In this document: positions 1 to 5,925 of the stretch, in pieces
Layout: the number at the start of each line of letters is the position of its first letter
Position numbering within the stretch: the first letter of the stretch is position 1
Source: Clostridia bacterium
GTDB taxonomy: Bacteria; Bacillota_A; Clostridia; Oscillospirales; CAG-272
Length of the DNA: 10,340 bases
Reading direction: 5' to 3'
NCBI GenBank assembly: GCA_017652965.1
Contig: JAGBZZ010000255.1
Coordinates: forward strand, 1 to 10,340
The notes under the pieces: model-generated
The model's database searches: none
What the model was told of the DNA's origin: nothing
Seen by the model: the letters and a program-made list of their open reading frames with translations, nothing else
Position numbers and translations under genes: made by a program

Positions 1-141
1 GGCGAGATCGCCGACGTGAAGGCCGCCCGTGCCATCATCACCGCCTCGACCCCGCTTGCCATCTATGAGCCCGACGGAACTGCCGACTTCGATAAGTACT
101 ATCCCGAATTCTGCAAGTATCTCGGCAAGACCGGCGAGTAA
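1..141 (+). CDS. C-terminal fragment of a FGGY-family sugar kinase, rhamnulokinase-like (rhaB type)
   Basis: Only the last 46 residues are in the window; the frame is open from base 1 and ends at TAA 139-141. The fragment begins GEIADVKAARAIITAS and continues with a YEPDG motif and a final Y-x-x-F-x-x-Y-L. This is the usual ending of FGGY carbohydrate kinases: a Gly-[EQ]-[IL] step, an Ala-rich helix, 'YEP' and a closing aromatic helix. Among FGGY members it most resembles the Firmicutes/Bacteroidetes rhamnulokinases, which phosphorylate L-rhamnulose in the cytoplasm for cleavage to DHAP and lactaldehyde. The ATP and sugar sites lie outside the window, so substrate cannot be judged; xylulokinase or another FGGY kinase remains possible. 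A strong terminator lies 10 bases after the stop, so this is the last gene of its transcript. Confidence 0.55.
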   Translation, partial: GEIADVKAARAIITASTPLAIYEPDGTADFDKYYPEFCKYLGKTGE

Positions 142-150
142 GCAATAAAG

Positions 151-195
151 AGATCCCCCGAGTGAGCCTTTCCTCATTCGGGGGATCTTTGCTTT
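151..195 (+). terminator. Rho-independent terminator after the FGGY kinase
   Basis: A 16-bp stem (151-166 paired with 173-188, one G-U pair) with a 6-base loop is followed by TTGCTTTT. The stem begins AGATCCCCCGA. On the opposite strand the hairpin is followed by CTTTATTGC, so it may also catch transcripts from the convergent gene that ends at 357. The remaining bases 196-356 show only a weak AGGCG/CGCCT hairpin (272-292) and no supportable gene. Confidence 0.85.
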
Positions 196-356
196 TAATA
201 CGGGCTTTTCAGGCCGAGAAGATCGAGAAATACGAGAGGGATCGCCCCCGTGACCCGGCCGGTGAGAATGCAGGCGTCCCCTTTTTGCGCCTCTTCTTGG
301 CAGGGGCGGCTTTTCCGCGGATAAAGAAGCGTATTATCTTTAAGAAAAACAGATGC

Positions 357-1763
357 TCAATTTCTTATAACGCCGAATTTTCTGTACACAGCCGCTTCCA
401 CGTTAAAAAGATCGGTATAGTCACCGCCAAAGGAAAAGAGCTCTCCGTCCTCGAATTTGATTTCAAAAACCAACGTTTTCCCGGCAAGATCGCCAACGCG
501 CTTACCGCTCTTATACCGGGGCACCCAATCGGTGCAATCTCCGGAAAATGCAATATTATCCTCATGCCCATACCCTTCGATCGGGCTTGCAGTACCGAGG
601 ATATTGAGCCCTTCGTCCCGGCTTTCGGTCGTATACACGGCAAGCGTTGCACGTTTTGCCCTCAAATTCACATGGGGCTCTCCTCCGTGCCAGATCTTTT
701 CACGCGTGGCAACGGTGGACTCCTTCGACGCGTCGGTCGTTTTCAGCGAAATAAATCCATCCTCCCGAAGGCGGAAAATAAGGATCTTTCCCGTTCCCGG
801 CATACGGAAGGCAGGGCCGTGCTCCTTCTCGGATACCGAAGCATAGAGATAAATATCACCGTTGATGCGTGCCATATTAGCCACCCATACGAGTGGATAT
901 TTTTTCCCGAGAGCCCCAAAAGCCCCACTAATAAACGGTTTTCGCAAGCTTCTGCGCCAGTATCTGCCATCGGAAGAATAGGCAAGCTGTGTATCGATGA
1001 TCCCGCTATTGAATTTGGTCTGAAGCCCACTGCCAAACCCACGGTATATGTGCGGAATTCCGATATAATTCCCATCGTATTCAAAGGCGTACATGCCGTA
1101 TATTTCGGAAAGGTCTTCATCCATAGAGTCGACGTTGAGGCAATGTCGGAATTCGGAATAGTTTATAAAATCACTCGTTTCCTTATATCCTGCCGAGCGG
1201 ATCCCCCAGTAGGATCGCTCGATAATGGTATGTACCTTCTTGTGTTTATTGTAAAATACGCTGGCAAGCGGTTCGGTACCGTCAGCCCAGGATGCGCCGT
1301 CAAGCTTTTCCCAGTGTATAAGATCGGGAGATACGTATACGTCATCGATGCTTTTGATCTCGCTGTGATCGATGTACGAGAGCAGAAGCTTGTAGCGCTC
1401 GTCTGCCGTTTTGGCATAAGCATCCTCATAGATAAAGGCGATCTCGGCATGTTTGATATCCATGATCTCGTGAGGATATTGCTTTTCCCCCTCCTCGCTC
1501 ACCTCAAAAAGAGGCTCGGGAGCGAAGCTTACACCGTCGGTGCTGATTGCCGAGAAAAGCTTGTGTCCTTTAAACCGGGTGCCGTTTCCGAAGTATAACA
1601 AACGGTATTTGCCCCCGTCCAGAGGGAAAATCCACCCTGTGCAAAAGTCGGTGCTTACCGACGCATCCACATACTCTGCCACAAGCTCGGGGATTCCGTA
1701 GTCGCGCGTGACATTCTCCTTTGAAAAGAGCTTGTTGTCATCAAAAAACAAATGCTTTTGCAT
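357..1763 (-). CDS. Five-bladed beta-propeller glycoside-hydrolase-like protein (GH32/GH43-like fold)
   Basis: 468 residues with no signal peptide or membrane segment, so probably cytoplasmic. Repeated blade-type motifs of the GH32/GH43/GH130 propeller superfamily are visible: WIFPLDGGKYRLLYFG near 44-59, VSPDLIHWEKL at 144-154 and AYSSDGRYWRR at 261-271. The 'S-x-D-x-x-x-W' pattern is typical of these propellers. The C-terminus (about 424-448) has a 'GKTLVFEIKFEDGELFSF' strand pair like the closing beta-sandwich of similar uncharacterised proteins. I cannot assign catalytic acids or a substrate. The start is chosen by AAGGAGAGG (1768-1776) seven bases from ATG and a good promoter upstream. 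Base composition is markedly lower in GC than the neighbours: 28 of 60 bases at 1081-1140 against 37 of 60 at 4201-4260. That suggests recent acquisition. A carbohydrate role fits the nearby sugar kinase, but they are on opposite strands. Confidence 0.6.
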   Translation of the reverse strand: MQKHLFFDDNKLFSKENVTRDYGIPELVAEYVDASVSTDFCTGWIFPLDGGKYRLLYFGNGTRFKGHKLFSAISTDGVSFAPEPLFEVSEEGEKQYPHEIMDIKHAEIAFIYEDAYAKTADERYKLLLSYIDHSEIKSIDDVYVSPDLIHWEKLDGASWADGTEPLASVFYNKHKKVHTIIERSYWGIRSAGYKETSDFINYSEFRHCLNVDSMDEDLSEIYGMYAFEYDGNYIGIPHIYRGFGSGLQTKFNSGIIDTQLAYSSDGRYWRRSLRKPFISGAFGALGKKYPLVWVANMARINGDIYLYASVSEKEHGPAFRMPGTGKILIFRLREDGFISLKTTDASKESTVATREKIWHGGEPHVNLRAKRATLAVYTTESRDEGLNILGTASPIEGYGHEDNIAFSGDCTDWVPRYKSGKRVGDLAGKTLVFEIKFEDGELFSFGGDYTDLFNVEAAVYRKFGVIRN

Positions 1764-1802
1764 AGATCCTCTCCTTAACCCTCGGTAGGTTTCTTATTCC
1801 TT

Positions 1803-1831
1803 ATCATAGCATAGAACCGTCCTATTTGCAA
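1803..1831 (-). promoter_or_regulatory. Sigma-70-type promoter of the beta-propeller gene
   Basis: Read on the minus strand: TTGCAA (1826-1831), a 17-base spacer, then TATGAT (1803-1808). It lies 40 bases upstream of the ATG at 1763. A poly-T/A-rich tract lies just upstream of the -35 box. Confidence 0.6.
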
Positions 1832-1929
1832 GGACCTTATATTAAAAAAAGCTGTCATCAAAGCAGAGCGCATTCTATGAGAAAATCCGCCACACGCTGT
1901 CTCTATTCTGCATCTTTTGCGTTTTCCGC

Positions 1930-1958
1930 TTGACAAGACAGCCGCGGTGCGTTACAAT
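1930..1958 (+). promoter_or_regulatory. Consensus sigma-70-type promoter of the PQ-loop/hydrolase pair
   Basis: TTGACA (1930-1935), exactly 17 bases, then TACAAT (1953-1958). The ATG of the first gene follows 35 bases later, preceded by AGAAAGAAGG. It is divergent from the promoter at 1803-1831, leaving about 100 bases of AT-rich DNA between the two -35 boxes, enough room for operators, though I see no clear inverted repeat. Confidence 0.8.
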
Positions 1959-1993
1959 AGAATGGTAAAAATCAAGAAAGAAGGTATTCTTCC

Positions 1994-2296
1994 ATGTTAG
2001 CAGAGATCCTTGAAGTCATTATGATCGTCAGCTTTGGCGCCTCCTGGCCGCTGAACGTGATGAAATCCTGGCGTGCCCGCACCACCAAGGGAAAGAGCCT
2101 CCCCTTCCTTTGCCTGATCCTGTTCGGCTACGTTGCCGGTATCATCTCGAAGCTGGTCAACGATGCCTATATGGCCGCCTTTGCCTCCAAGTGGTACGTC
2201 CTGTTCTTCTACTGCCTGAACTTCATTATGGTCGCCATTGACCTTGCCCTTTACGTCCGCAACTATCAGCTGGACAAAAAAGCCGGGGTAAAATAA
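1994..2296 (+). CDS. Small three-helix membrane protein of the SemiSWEET/PQ-loop type
   Basis: 100 residues with three hydrophobic stretches (about 4-22, 38-55 and 66-90), each long enough to span the membrane, and a basic tail. Between helix 1 and 2 is the family-typical stretch FGASWPLNVMKSWRARTTKGKS (positions 14-35, motif residues W18, P19, K32, G33, S35). Here 'WP' stands where the classical PQ motif would be. SemiSWEETs are three-helix half-transporters that dimerise to move sugars; this protein has the right length and topology, and close Firmicutes relatives share the 'SWP...TxKGKS' signature. The substrate is unknown and PQ-loop proteins with non-sugar cargo exist. The stop codon overlaps the start of the next gene (TAATG), so the two are almost certainly co-transcribed and translationally coupled. 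Confidence 0.7.
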   Translation: MLAEILEVIMIVSFGASWPLNVMKSWRARTTKGKSLPFLCLILFGYVAGIISKLVNDAYMAAFASKWYVLFFYCLNFIMVAIDLALYVRNYQLDKKAGVK

Positions 2297-3066
2297 TGAG
2301 AAGCTATCAAGGCCTCACTTACCGCGGCGACCTGGATATGGAGCTGCACCTGCCGGACGAGGGGCCCTTCTCGCTCTTCGTCTATTTCCACGGCGGCGGG
2401 CTCCAGGGCGGCGGCACCTATTGCAAGCCGTTCGCCACGACCCTTTGCAAAAGAGGGATCGGCGTTCTGAGCGTCCAGTATCGGATGTACCCGAAGGAGG
2501 GGTGCGGTGAGGTGCGCTACCCGATGTATATCGACGACTGCGCCGCCGCCATCCGCTGGGCCTTCGATCACATCGGCGAGTACGGCGAGTGCCGCGGCAT
2601 CTATGCGGGCGGCTCGTCGGCCGGTGGCTACCTCTCGATGAGCCTGTGCTTCAACAAGGCCCATCTTGCCGCCTACGGCCTTACCCCCACCGACCTTGCC
2701 GGCTTTATCCACGATGCGGGCCAGCCGACCACCCACTTCAACCTCCTCGCCAAGGAGGACGGTGTGGACGGGCGCCGCGTGATCGTGGACGAGCGCGCGC
2801 CCCTCTACCACGTGGGGATCGACCCGGTCTATGCCCCGATGCTCATCATCGTGTCGGATGCGGATATGCAAAACCGCCCCGAGCAAACGACCCTGCTCCT
2901 CTCTACCCTGCGCCATTTCGGCCACACCGAGGAAAGCGGCGTTTACTACCGGCTGATGCACGGCACGCACTGCTCTTACGTTTATGAGACCGACGAGGAC
3001 GGCGAGGGTGTCTTTGGTAAGATGATCGCCGAATTCATCGAAACGGTCGAAGCAAAAAACGCATAA
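2296..3066 (+). CDS. Alpha/beta hydrolase, hormone-sensitive-lipase-like esterase
   Basis: 256 residues carrying the whole alpha/beta-hydrolase kit: the HGGG oxyanion-hole motif at 32-35, the nucleophile elbow GGSSAGG with Ser108 at the centre of G-x-S-x-G, a likely acid at Asp188 or Asp190 in 'VSDADMQ', and a catalytic His at 225 in 'MHGTHCSY'. HGGG plus GxSxG is typical of the HSL-like carboxylesterases and acetyl-esterases. There is no signal peptide, so it should act in the cytoplasm. The ATG shares its A with the TAA of the preceding membrane protein, and only a weak GGGG lies seven bases upstream, so initiation probably depends on coupling. A plausible job is deacylation of a small molecule, perhaps a sugar ester handled by the partner transporter; this is inference. 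The stop is three bases before a MITE-like element. Confidence 0.85.
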   Translation: MRSYQGLTYRGDLDMELHLPDEGPFSLFVYFHGGGLQGGGTYCKPFATTLCKRGIGVLSVQYRMYPKEGCGEVRYPMYIDDCAAAIRWAFDHIGEYGECRGIYAGGSSAGGYLSMSLCFNKAHLAAYGLTPTDLAGFIHDAGQPTTHFNLLAKEDGVDGRRVIVDERAPLYHVGIDPVYAPMLIIVSDADMQNRPEQTTLLLSTLRHFGHTEESGVYYRLMHGTHCSYVYETDEDGEGVFGKMIAEFIETVEAKNA

Positions 3067-3069
3067 CGG

Positions 3070-3087
3070 CATAACAAAAAACCGCCA
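3070..3087 (+). repeat. Left terminal inverted repeat
   Basis: 18 bp, perfectly complementary to 3403-3420. It begins three bases after the hydrolase stop codon; GCATAAC occurs twice in a row here (3061-3067 and 3069-3075), the first copy containing that stop. Confidence 0.8.
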
Positions 3088-3130
3088 AATGGGTGCCTGC
3101 GATAAAGCAGGTTTTACCTACCGCAAACAC

Positions 3131-3166
3131 AAAAGGAGTACGAGCAATTTTGTTCGTACTCCTTTT
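3131..3166. terminator. Bidirectional terminator-like hairpin inside the palindromic element
   Basis: AAAAGGAGTACGA (3131-3143) pairs perfectly with TCGTACTCCTTTT (3154-3166) around a 10-base loop. A T-run follows on the plus strand, and the same applies on the minus strand, so it can end transcripts from both convergent genes. Confidence 0.7.
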
Positions 3167-3193
3167 TGTTACTGTCGGGCGGTAAGCATATAA

Positions 3194-3348
3194 GTGAAAT
3201 GTTTTGCTGTTGCAAAACGTGAAATAATATGCTACTCGCATATTGTGAAATATCTCACTTCGTTCGATGTGAAATGAAATTTGCCCACGTTCGCGAAGCG
3301 AACATTTCACATTTGCGGAGCAAATATTTCACCGCGTAGCGATTTCAC
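3194..3348. repeat. GTGAAAT/ATTTCAC word array separated by small hairpins
   Basis: Four GTGAAAT words (3194-3200, 3219-3225, 3245-3251, 3269-3275) are followed by three in inverted orientation, ATTTCAC (3304-3310, 3326-3332, 3342-3348). Between them sit short palindromes: GTTTTGC-tgtt-GCAAAAC (3201-3218), AATATGC-tactc-GCATATT (3226-3244), GTTCGC-gaa-GCGAAC (3289-3303), ATTTGC-gga-GCAAAT (3311-3325) and CGC-gta-GCG (3333-3341). A 12-bp inverted pair, GAAATTTGCCCA (3276-3287) and its complement (3358-3369), encloses the right half. The hairpin sequences all differ while the spacer word is constant, which is the reverse of a CRISPR layout. Confidence 0.8.
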
Positions 3349-3370
3349 TTGCCCGAATGGGCAAATTTCG

Positions 3371-3416
3371 TTGGGGCACCTGCGATAAAGCAGGTGCCCC
3401 AATGGCGGTTTTTTGT
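3371..3416 (+). terminator. Terminator-like hairpin at the right end of the element
   Basis: TTGGGGCACCTGC (3371-3383) pairs perfectly with GCAGGTGCCCCAA (3390-3402) around GATAAA, followed by TGGCGG and a T6 run. The left end holds a weaker version facing the other way. Confidence 0.6.
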
Positions 3417-3420
3417 TATG
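3403..3420 (-). repeat. Right terminal inverted repeat
   Basis: 18 bp, the exact complement of 3070-3087. Twenty-one bases separate it from the end of the convergent ADP-ribosylglycohydrolase gene. Confidence 0.8.
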
Positions 3421-3441
3421 TTTTATTTACAAAGCGTAGGA

Positions 3442-4926
3442 TCAGCCGAGAAGAGCGACCGGCAGGTATCCGACGGTGGGTCTACCCTCGATCTCCACCT
3501 CAAGCACAAGGCGGTTCATAGGGGCAACCGTCTCGCCGGCCAGGATGCGGGCGCGGTAGACGACCTCACCTTCCGGCGTGTGGGAATTGCGGTGCGGCAG
3601 ATACAGGCGCGTGCCACTCTCGCTCTCAACCGAGAAGCCCTCGGGCAGGAGCCAGGAAAGGCGCAGGCCGTAGGGGCAGTTGCCGTAGGCGATATATTCG
3701 TTGCGGAAAAGGACCTCAACCTCCACCTCGCCAAGGGGACGGATCTCGGGGGCATCCAGCGTCCGCACGACGGCCGTTACGGGGCCGAAGGTGTACTCGG
3801 CCGAGTAGGGCTTGCGTGCGGAGATGTCACCCGCGATATACTTCACGTTCTTCTGCCAGAGCCCGCCCTCGTCGGCGGCATCGTCGGGCACCGTGATATA
3901 GCGCTTGCCGTCCTTATCGGTGGCGATAAAGCGGTTGTGGGCCAGGTACATCCCAGGCATCTGACGGATCACGCGGTTGGCAAGATCGGTGCAGGTTTTG
4001 GGGCGTGCGTAATAGAGCGCACCGTTGATGGCGATCGAAATGATCTCATCCCCGACGTGGGCACGCCAATCCTCGGGGAGTGAGGCCGTGCCGCCCATAA
4101 TGCCAAGCAGTGCGCCAACGGTAGCGGCCGTGCAGTCGGTATCGTCGCCGCAGTTGACGGCCTCGATCATGCTCTTCTTAAAGTCGCACCCGCCGTAAAG
4201 CAGACCAAGGACGGCGTAGGCAACGTTCGAGGGAGCCTCAAACCAGCCCATGCCGATGTCGGCGTTGCGGGCAAGGATCGCATCGCGCGCCTCGCGCGAG
4301 GTCATACCCTTATCGTAGCATTCCAGAAGGAAACGGATGGTGTCGGCCATACGGCTCTCGGCGGGGATCGCCGCAAGACCGACGGCGATCAGCTTGCGCA
4401 GATCCTTCTCAAGGAAGGCGGCACTTTCCATCGCGGCCACAAAAGCGGCGGCGGCAGTGCCCTCACCCGTGCCGTGATCAACCGAGGCATCGTAAATGGC
4501 ATACTTGGCCGCGACCTCGGGGGCGGCGGGGGCAAGGCAGGCCCAGATCTCGGTGCGGATCCAGGCGCCGTTCGAATGCTTCCAGTCATTCTTATAGTCG
4601 CCCGAGATGGGGGCGGGGAGCCCTGCAAGCATATTGACCTTGCAGTTGCCGTACTCGTTCCAATGGGCGGGGATAAAGCTCATCCACATTTCACCCAGCG
4701 TCTGCGCGTTTACGCGTGCGGGGCTCAGCCTCTCAACGGCGTGCAGCCAGATAAGCTGAAGGTCGAGGTCGTCATTCGGCAGGGGGGCGCCCGCCGCGCT
4801 GGAAAAATCCTTTACATCCAGATATTCGCGCTTTCCCTCGTACGGACCGCCGAAGGTACCGCCGATGTTCTTGCCGATCCATGCGGCATAGACCTTGTCA
4901 CAGTATTCTTCCCATGTAATATGCAT
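3442..4926 (-). CDS. ADP-ribosylglycohydrolase family protein with C-terminal beta domain
   Basis: 494 residues. The N-terminal ~335 residues form an ADP-ribosylglycohydrolase (DraG/ARH) domain: 'AWIGKNIGGTFGGPYEG' (15-31), a first metal motif NDDLDLQ (51-57), 'VDHGTGEG' (149-156) and the second metal motif NCGDDTDCTAATVG (258-271), which supplies paired Asp ligands for the two Mg ions. Family enzymes hydrolyse N- or O-glycosidic bonds of ADP-ribose or related nucleosides. A further ~150 residues (about 340-494) are rich in strands and look like an added beta-sandwich, as in longer glycosidase-like members. No signal peptide is seen, so it should be cytoplasmic. AAAGGAG lies eight bases before the ATG. 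An AraC gene lies 80 bases upstream on the same strand, a pairing common for sugar-inducible enzymes. A sugar or nucleoside substrate, rather than protein ADP-ribose, is my inference. Confidence 0.85.
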   Translation of the reverse strand: MHITWEEYCDKVYAAWIGKNIGGTFGGPYEGKREYLDVKDFSSAAGAPLPNDDLDLQLIWLHAVERLSPARVNAQTLGEMWMSFIPAHWNEYGNCKVNMLAGLPAPISGDYKNDWKHSNGAWIRTEIWACLAPAAPEVAAKYAIYDASVDHGTGEGTAAAAFVAAMESAAFLEKDLRKLIAVGLAAIPAESRMADTIRFLLECYDKGMTSREARDAILARNADIGMGWFEAPSNVAYAVLGLLYGGCDFKKSMIEAVNCGDDTDCTAATVGALLGIMGGTASLPEDWRAHVGDEIISIAINGALYYARPKTCTDLANRVIRQMPGMYLAHNRFIATDKDGKRYITVPDDAADEGGLWQKNVKYIAGDISARKPYSAEYTFGPVTAVVRTLDAPEIRPLGEVEVEVLFRNEYIAYGNCPYGLRLSWLLPEGFSVESESGTRLYLPHRNSHTPEGEVVYRARILAGETVAPMNRLVLEVEIEGRPTVGYLPVALLG

Positions 4927-4943
4927 AGCGTTTTCTCCTTTCG

Positions 4944-4991
4944 TGCACCTCTGTGCATTCTTATTGTACCAATGCGCGCGGGAAAAAGAAA
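4944..4991 (-). promoter_or_regulatory. Candidate promoter and operator-like palindrome of the ADP-ribosylglycohydrolase gene
   Basis: Read on the minus strand, a good -10 TACAAT (4963-4968) has only a weak -35 TTTCTT (4986-4991) at 17 bases, the pattern expected of an activator-dependent promoter. Just downstream, around the likely start site, is the inverted repeat TGCAC-ctct-GTGCA (4944-4957), which could be an operator or an mRNA hairpin. The adjacent AraC protein is the obvious candidate regulator, though AraC proteins often bind direct repeats. Confidence 0.45.
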
Positions 4992-5006
4992 GTGATTTGC
5001 TTTACC

Positions 5007-5873
5007 TTAGGAGTTCGTTTTTTTACATCTTTCAAAAAAGATACCGAACGGCTCGCCCCGATGGCGCAAAAAGGCGCGGTACAGGGCGGCCTTGGACGAA
5101 AAGCCGGCTCCCTCGGCCACCGCCGCGACCGTCCGTGCGCTTCCCTCCTCGCAAAGCCGTGCGGCAAGGTCGGCACGGCGGCTTGCCACGTACTCGGTCA
5201 GCGAGACGCCAAAGCGGTGCGAAAAGGCGCGCGAGAAATAGGAGGGGTTGTAAAACAGCCGGCGCGAAAGCGTCACAAGCGAAAGGTCGGCCGTCAGGTG
5301 GCCGTCGATATAGGAGGCCAGTGCCCCCCACATCCGATCCGACGAGGGCGGGGGTGTGCCCCGCTCCTCCAGCGCACGGGAAATGTTCAGAAACAGGATA
5401 TCCAGGTAATGCCGCAGGATCGCCTGCCAGCCGCAGCGCCGCGCACGGTATTCTCCCTGCATCACCGAAAGCAGCCGCTCGATCTCGCTGCGCTCTCCCT
5501 CCGAAAAGCGGACAAGGCAGCCGCCGTTGCGCTCCAAGATCCCGTCAAAGGCCACCCGCCCCAAAAGGCTTGCCCCGGCCGAGGGAGAGGTCCCCTCCCG
5601 CACAAGATGCGTCGGGTCAAAGCAGAGATTCACGTAGGAAAAGGCAGGCGCACCGGCAAAGCTGTGGCTTTCCCCCTCACGGATGAGAAGCAGGTCGCCC
5701 CGCCCCACCGTATAGGCGGCACCGCCTACGCACTCCTCGGCATCTCCCCCTAAGATATACACCAGCTCCAGAAAATCATGGCTGTGCAGATCCTCTTTTC
5801 CTGCGTTTTCCAGGGTGAAGATGTGCAGGACCGCGCCCTCCTCAATATAAGACTCTGACCGATATTGCTTCAT
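5007..5873 (-). CDS. AraC/XylS-family transcriptional regulator with N-terminal cupin
   Basis: 288 residues, the usual size for this family. The N-terminal half is a cupin-type sensor: HSHDFLELVYILGG (30-43), with His30, His32 and Glu36 in metal/ligand-site spacing, and 'VGRGDLLLIREGESHSF' (56-72), the classical second cupin motif. Residues ~178-282 form the double helix-turn-helix: 'LSLVTLSRRLFYNPSYFSRAF' region, then 'TVAAVAEGAGFSSKAALYRAF', where the typical G-F-x-[SD]-x-x-x-F signature is present. Such regulators sense sugars or other small ligands and activate nearby promoters. The gene precedes the ADP-ribosylglycohydrolase by 80 bases. The start has AGAGGT four bases upstream. No clear promoter is visible between it and the pfk terminator, so its own promoter may lie inside the end of pfk or it may depend on read-through. 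Confidence 0.9.
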   Translation of the reverse strand: MKQYRSESYIEEGAVLHIFTLENAGKEDLHSHDFLELVYILGGDAEECVGGAAYTVGRGDLLLIREGESHSFAGAPAFSYVNLCFDPTHLVREGTSPSAGASLLGRVAFDGILERNGGCLVRFSEGERSEIERLLSVMQGEYRARRCGWQAILRHYLDILFLNISRALEERGTPPPSSDRMWGALASYIDGHLTADLSLVTLSRRLFYNPSYFSRAFSHRFGVSLTEYVASRRADLAARLCEEGSARTVAAVAEGAGFSSKAALYRAFLRHRGEPFGIFFERCKKTNS

Positions 5874-5887
5874 ACGTACCTCTTGAC

Positions 5888-5913
5888 CAAAAAGCGCCCA
5901 TACGGGCGCTTTT
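5888..5913 (-). terminator. Rho-independent terminator of pfkA
   Basis: AAAAGCGCCC (5890-5899) pairs with GGGCGCTTTT (5904-5913) around ATAC. On the minus strand the stem is followed by T5-GG, 13 bases after the pfkA stop. Confidence 0.8.
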
Positions 5914-5925
5914 GTTGCGTTTTGT

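Larger units (their letters stand above)
3070..3420. mobile_element. 351-bp MITE-like palindromic element with perfect 18-bp terminal inverted repeats
   Basis: The ends are perfect inverted copies: CATAACAAAAAACCGCCA at 3070-3087 and its complement at 3403-3420. Just inside each end is CCTGC-GATAAA-GCAGG (3096-3111 and 3379-3394), in the same orientation. The interior holds no credible gene but many hairpins and seven GTGAAAT/ATTTCAC words. It fills nearly all of the 375-base gap between two convergent genes. Small size, terminal inverted repeats and lack of coding capacity fit a miniature inverted-repeat transposable element. No convincing target-site duplication is visible: flanks are CGG on the left and TTTTATT on the right. 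An alternative is a non-mobile REP/BIME-like intergenic repeat or a structured RNA. I do not recognise a named family. Confidence 0.65.

Noticed and set aside
196..356. Possible gene remnant between the terminator and the propeller gene
   Set aside because: A minus-strand frame is open here with a Lys/Arg-rich product, but it has no start codon or ribosome binding site and resembles nothing I recognise.
162..1598. 478-residue plus-strand open frame opposite the propeller gene
   Set aside because: The minus-strand frame has a good promoter, ribosome binding site and propeller motifs. The plus-strand frame starts inside a terminator hairpin and has no family-like sequence.
2266..3072. 268-residue minus-strand open frame opposite the alpha/beta hydrolase
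   Set aside because: It is a shadow of the hydrolase, which has a full set of catalytic motifs on the plus strand. The antisense product shows no recognisable domain.
3194..3348. Possible CRISPR array from the repeated GTGAAAT word
   Set aside because: The repeated unit is only seven bases, changes orientation midway, and the intervening pieces are themselves palindromes of 9-19 bases. No cas genes are present.
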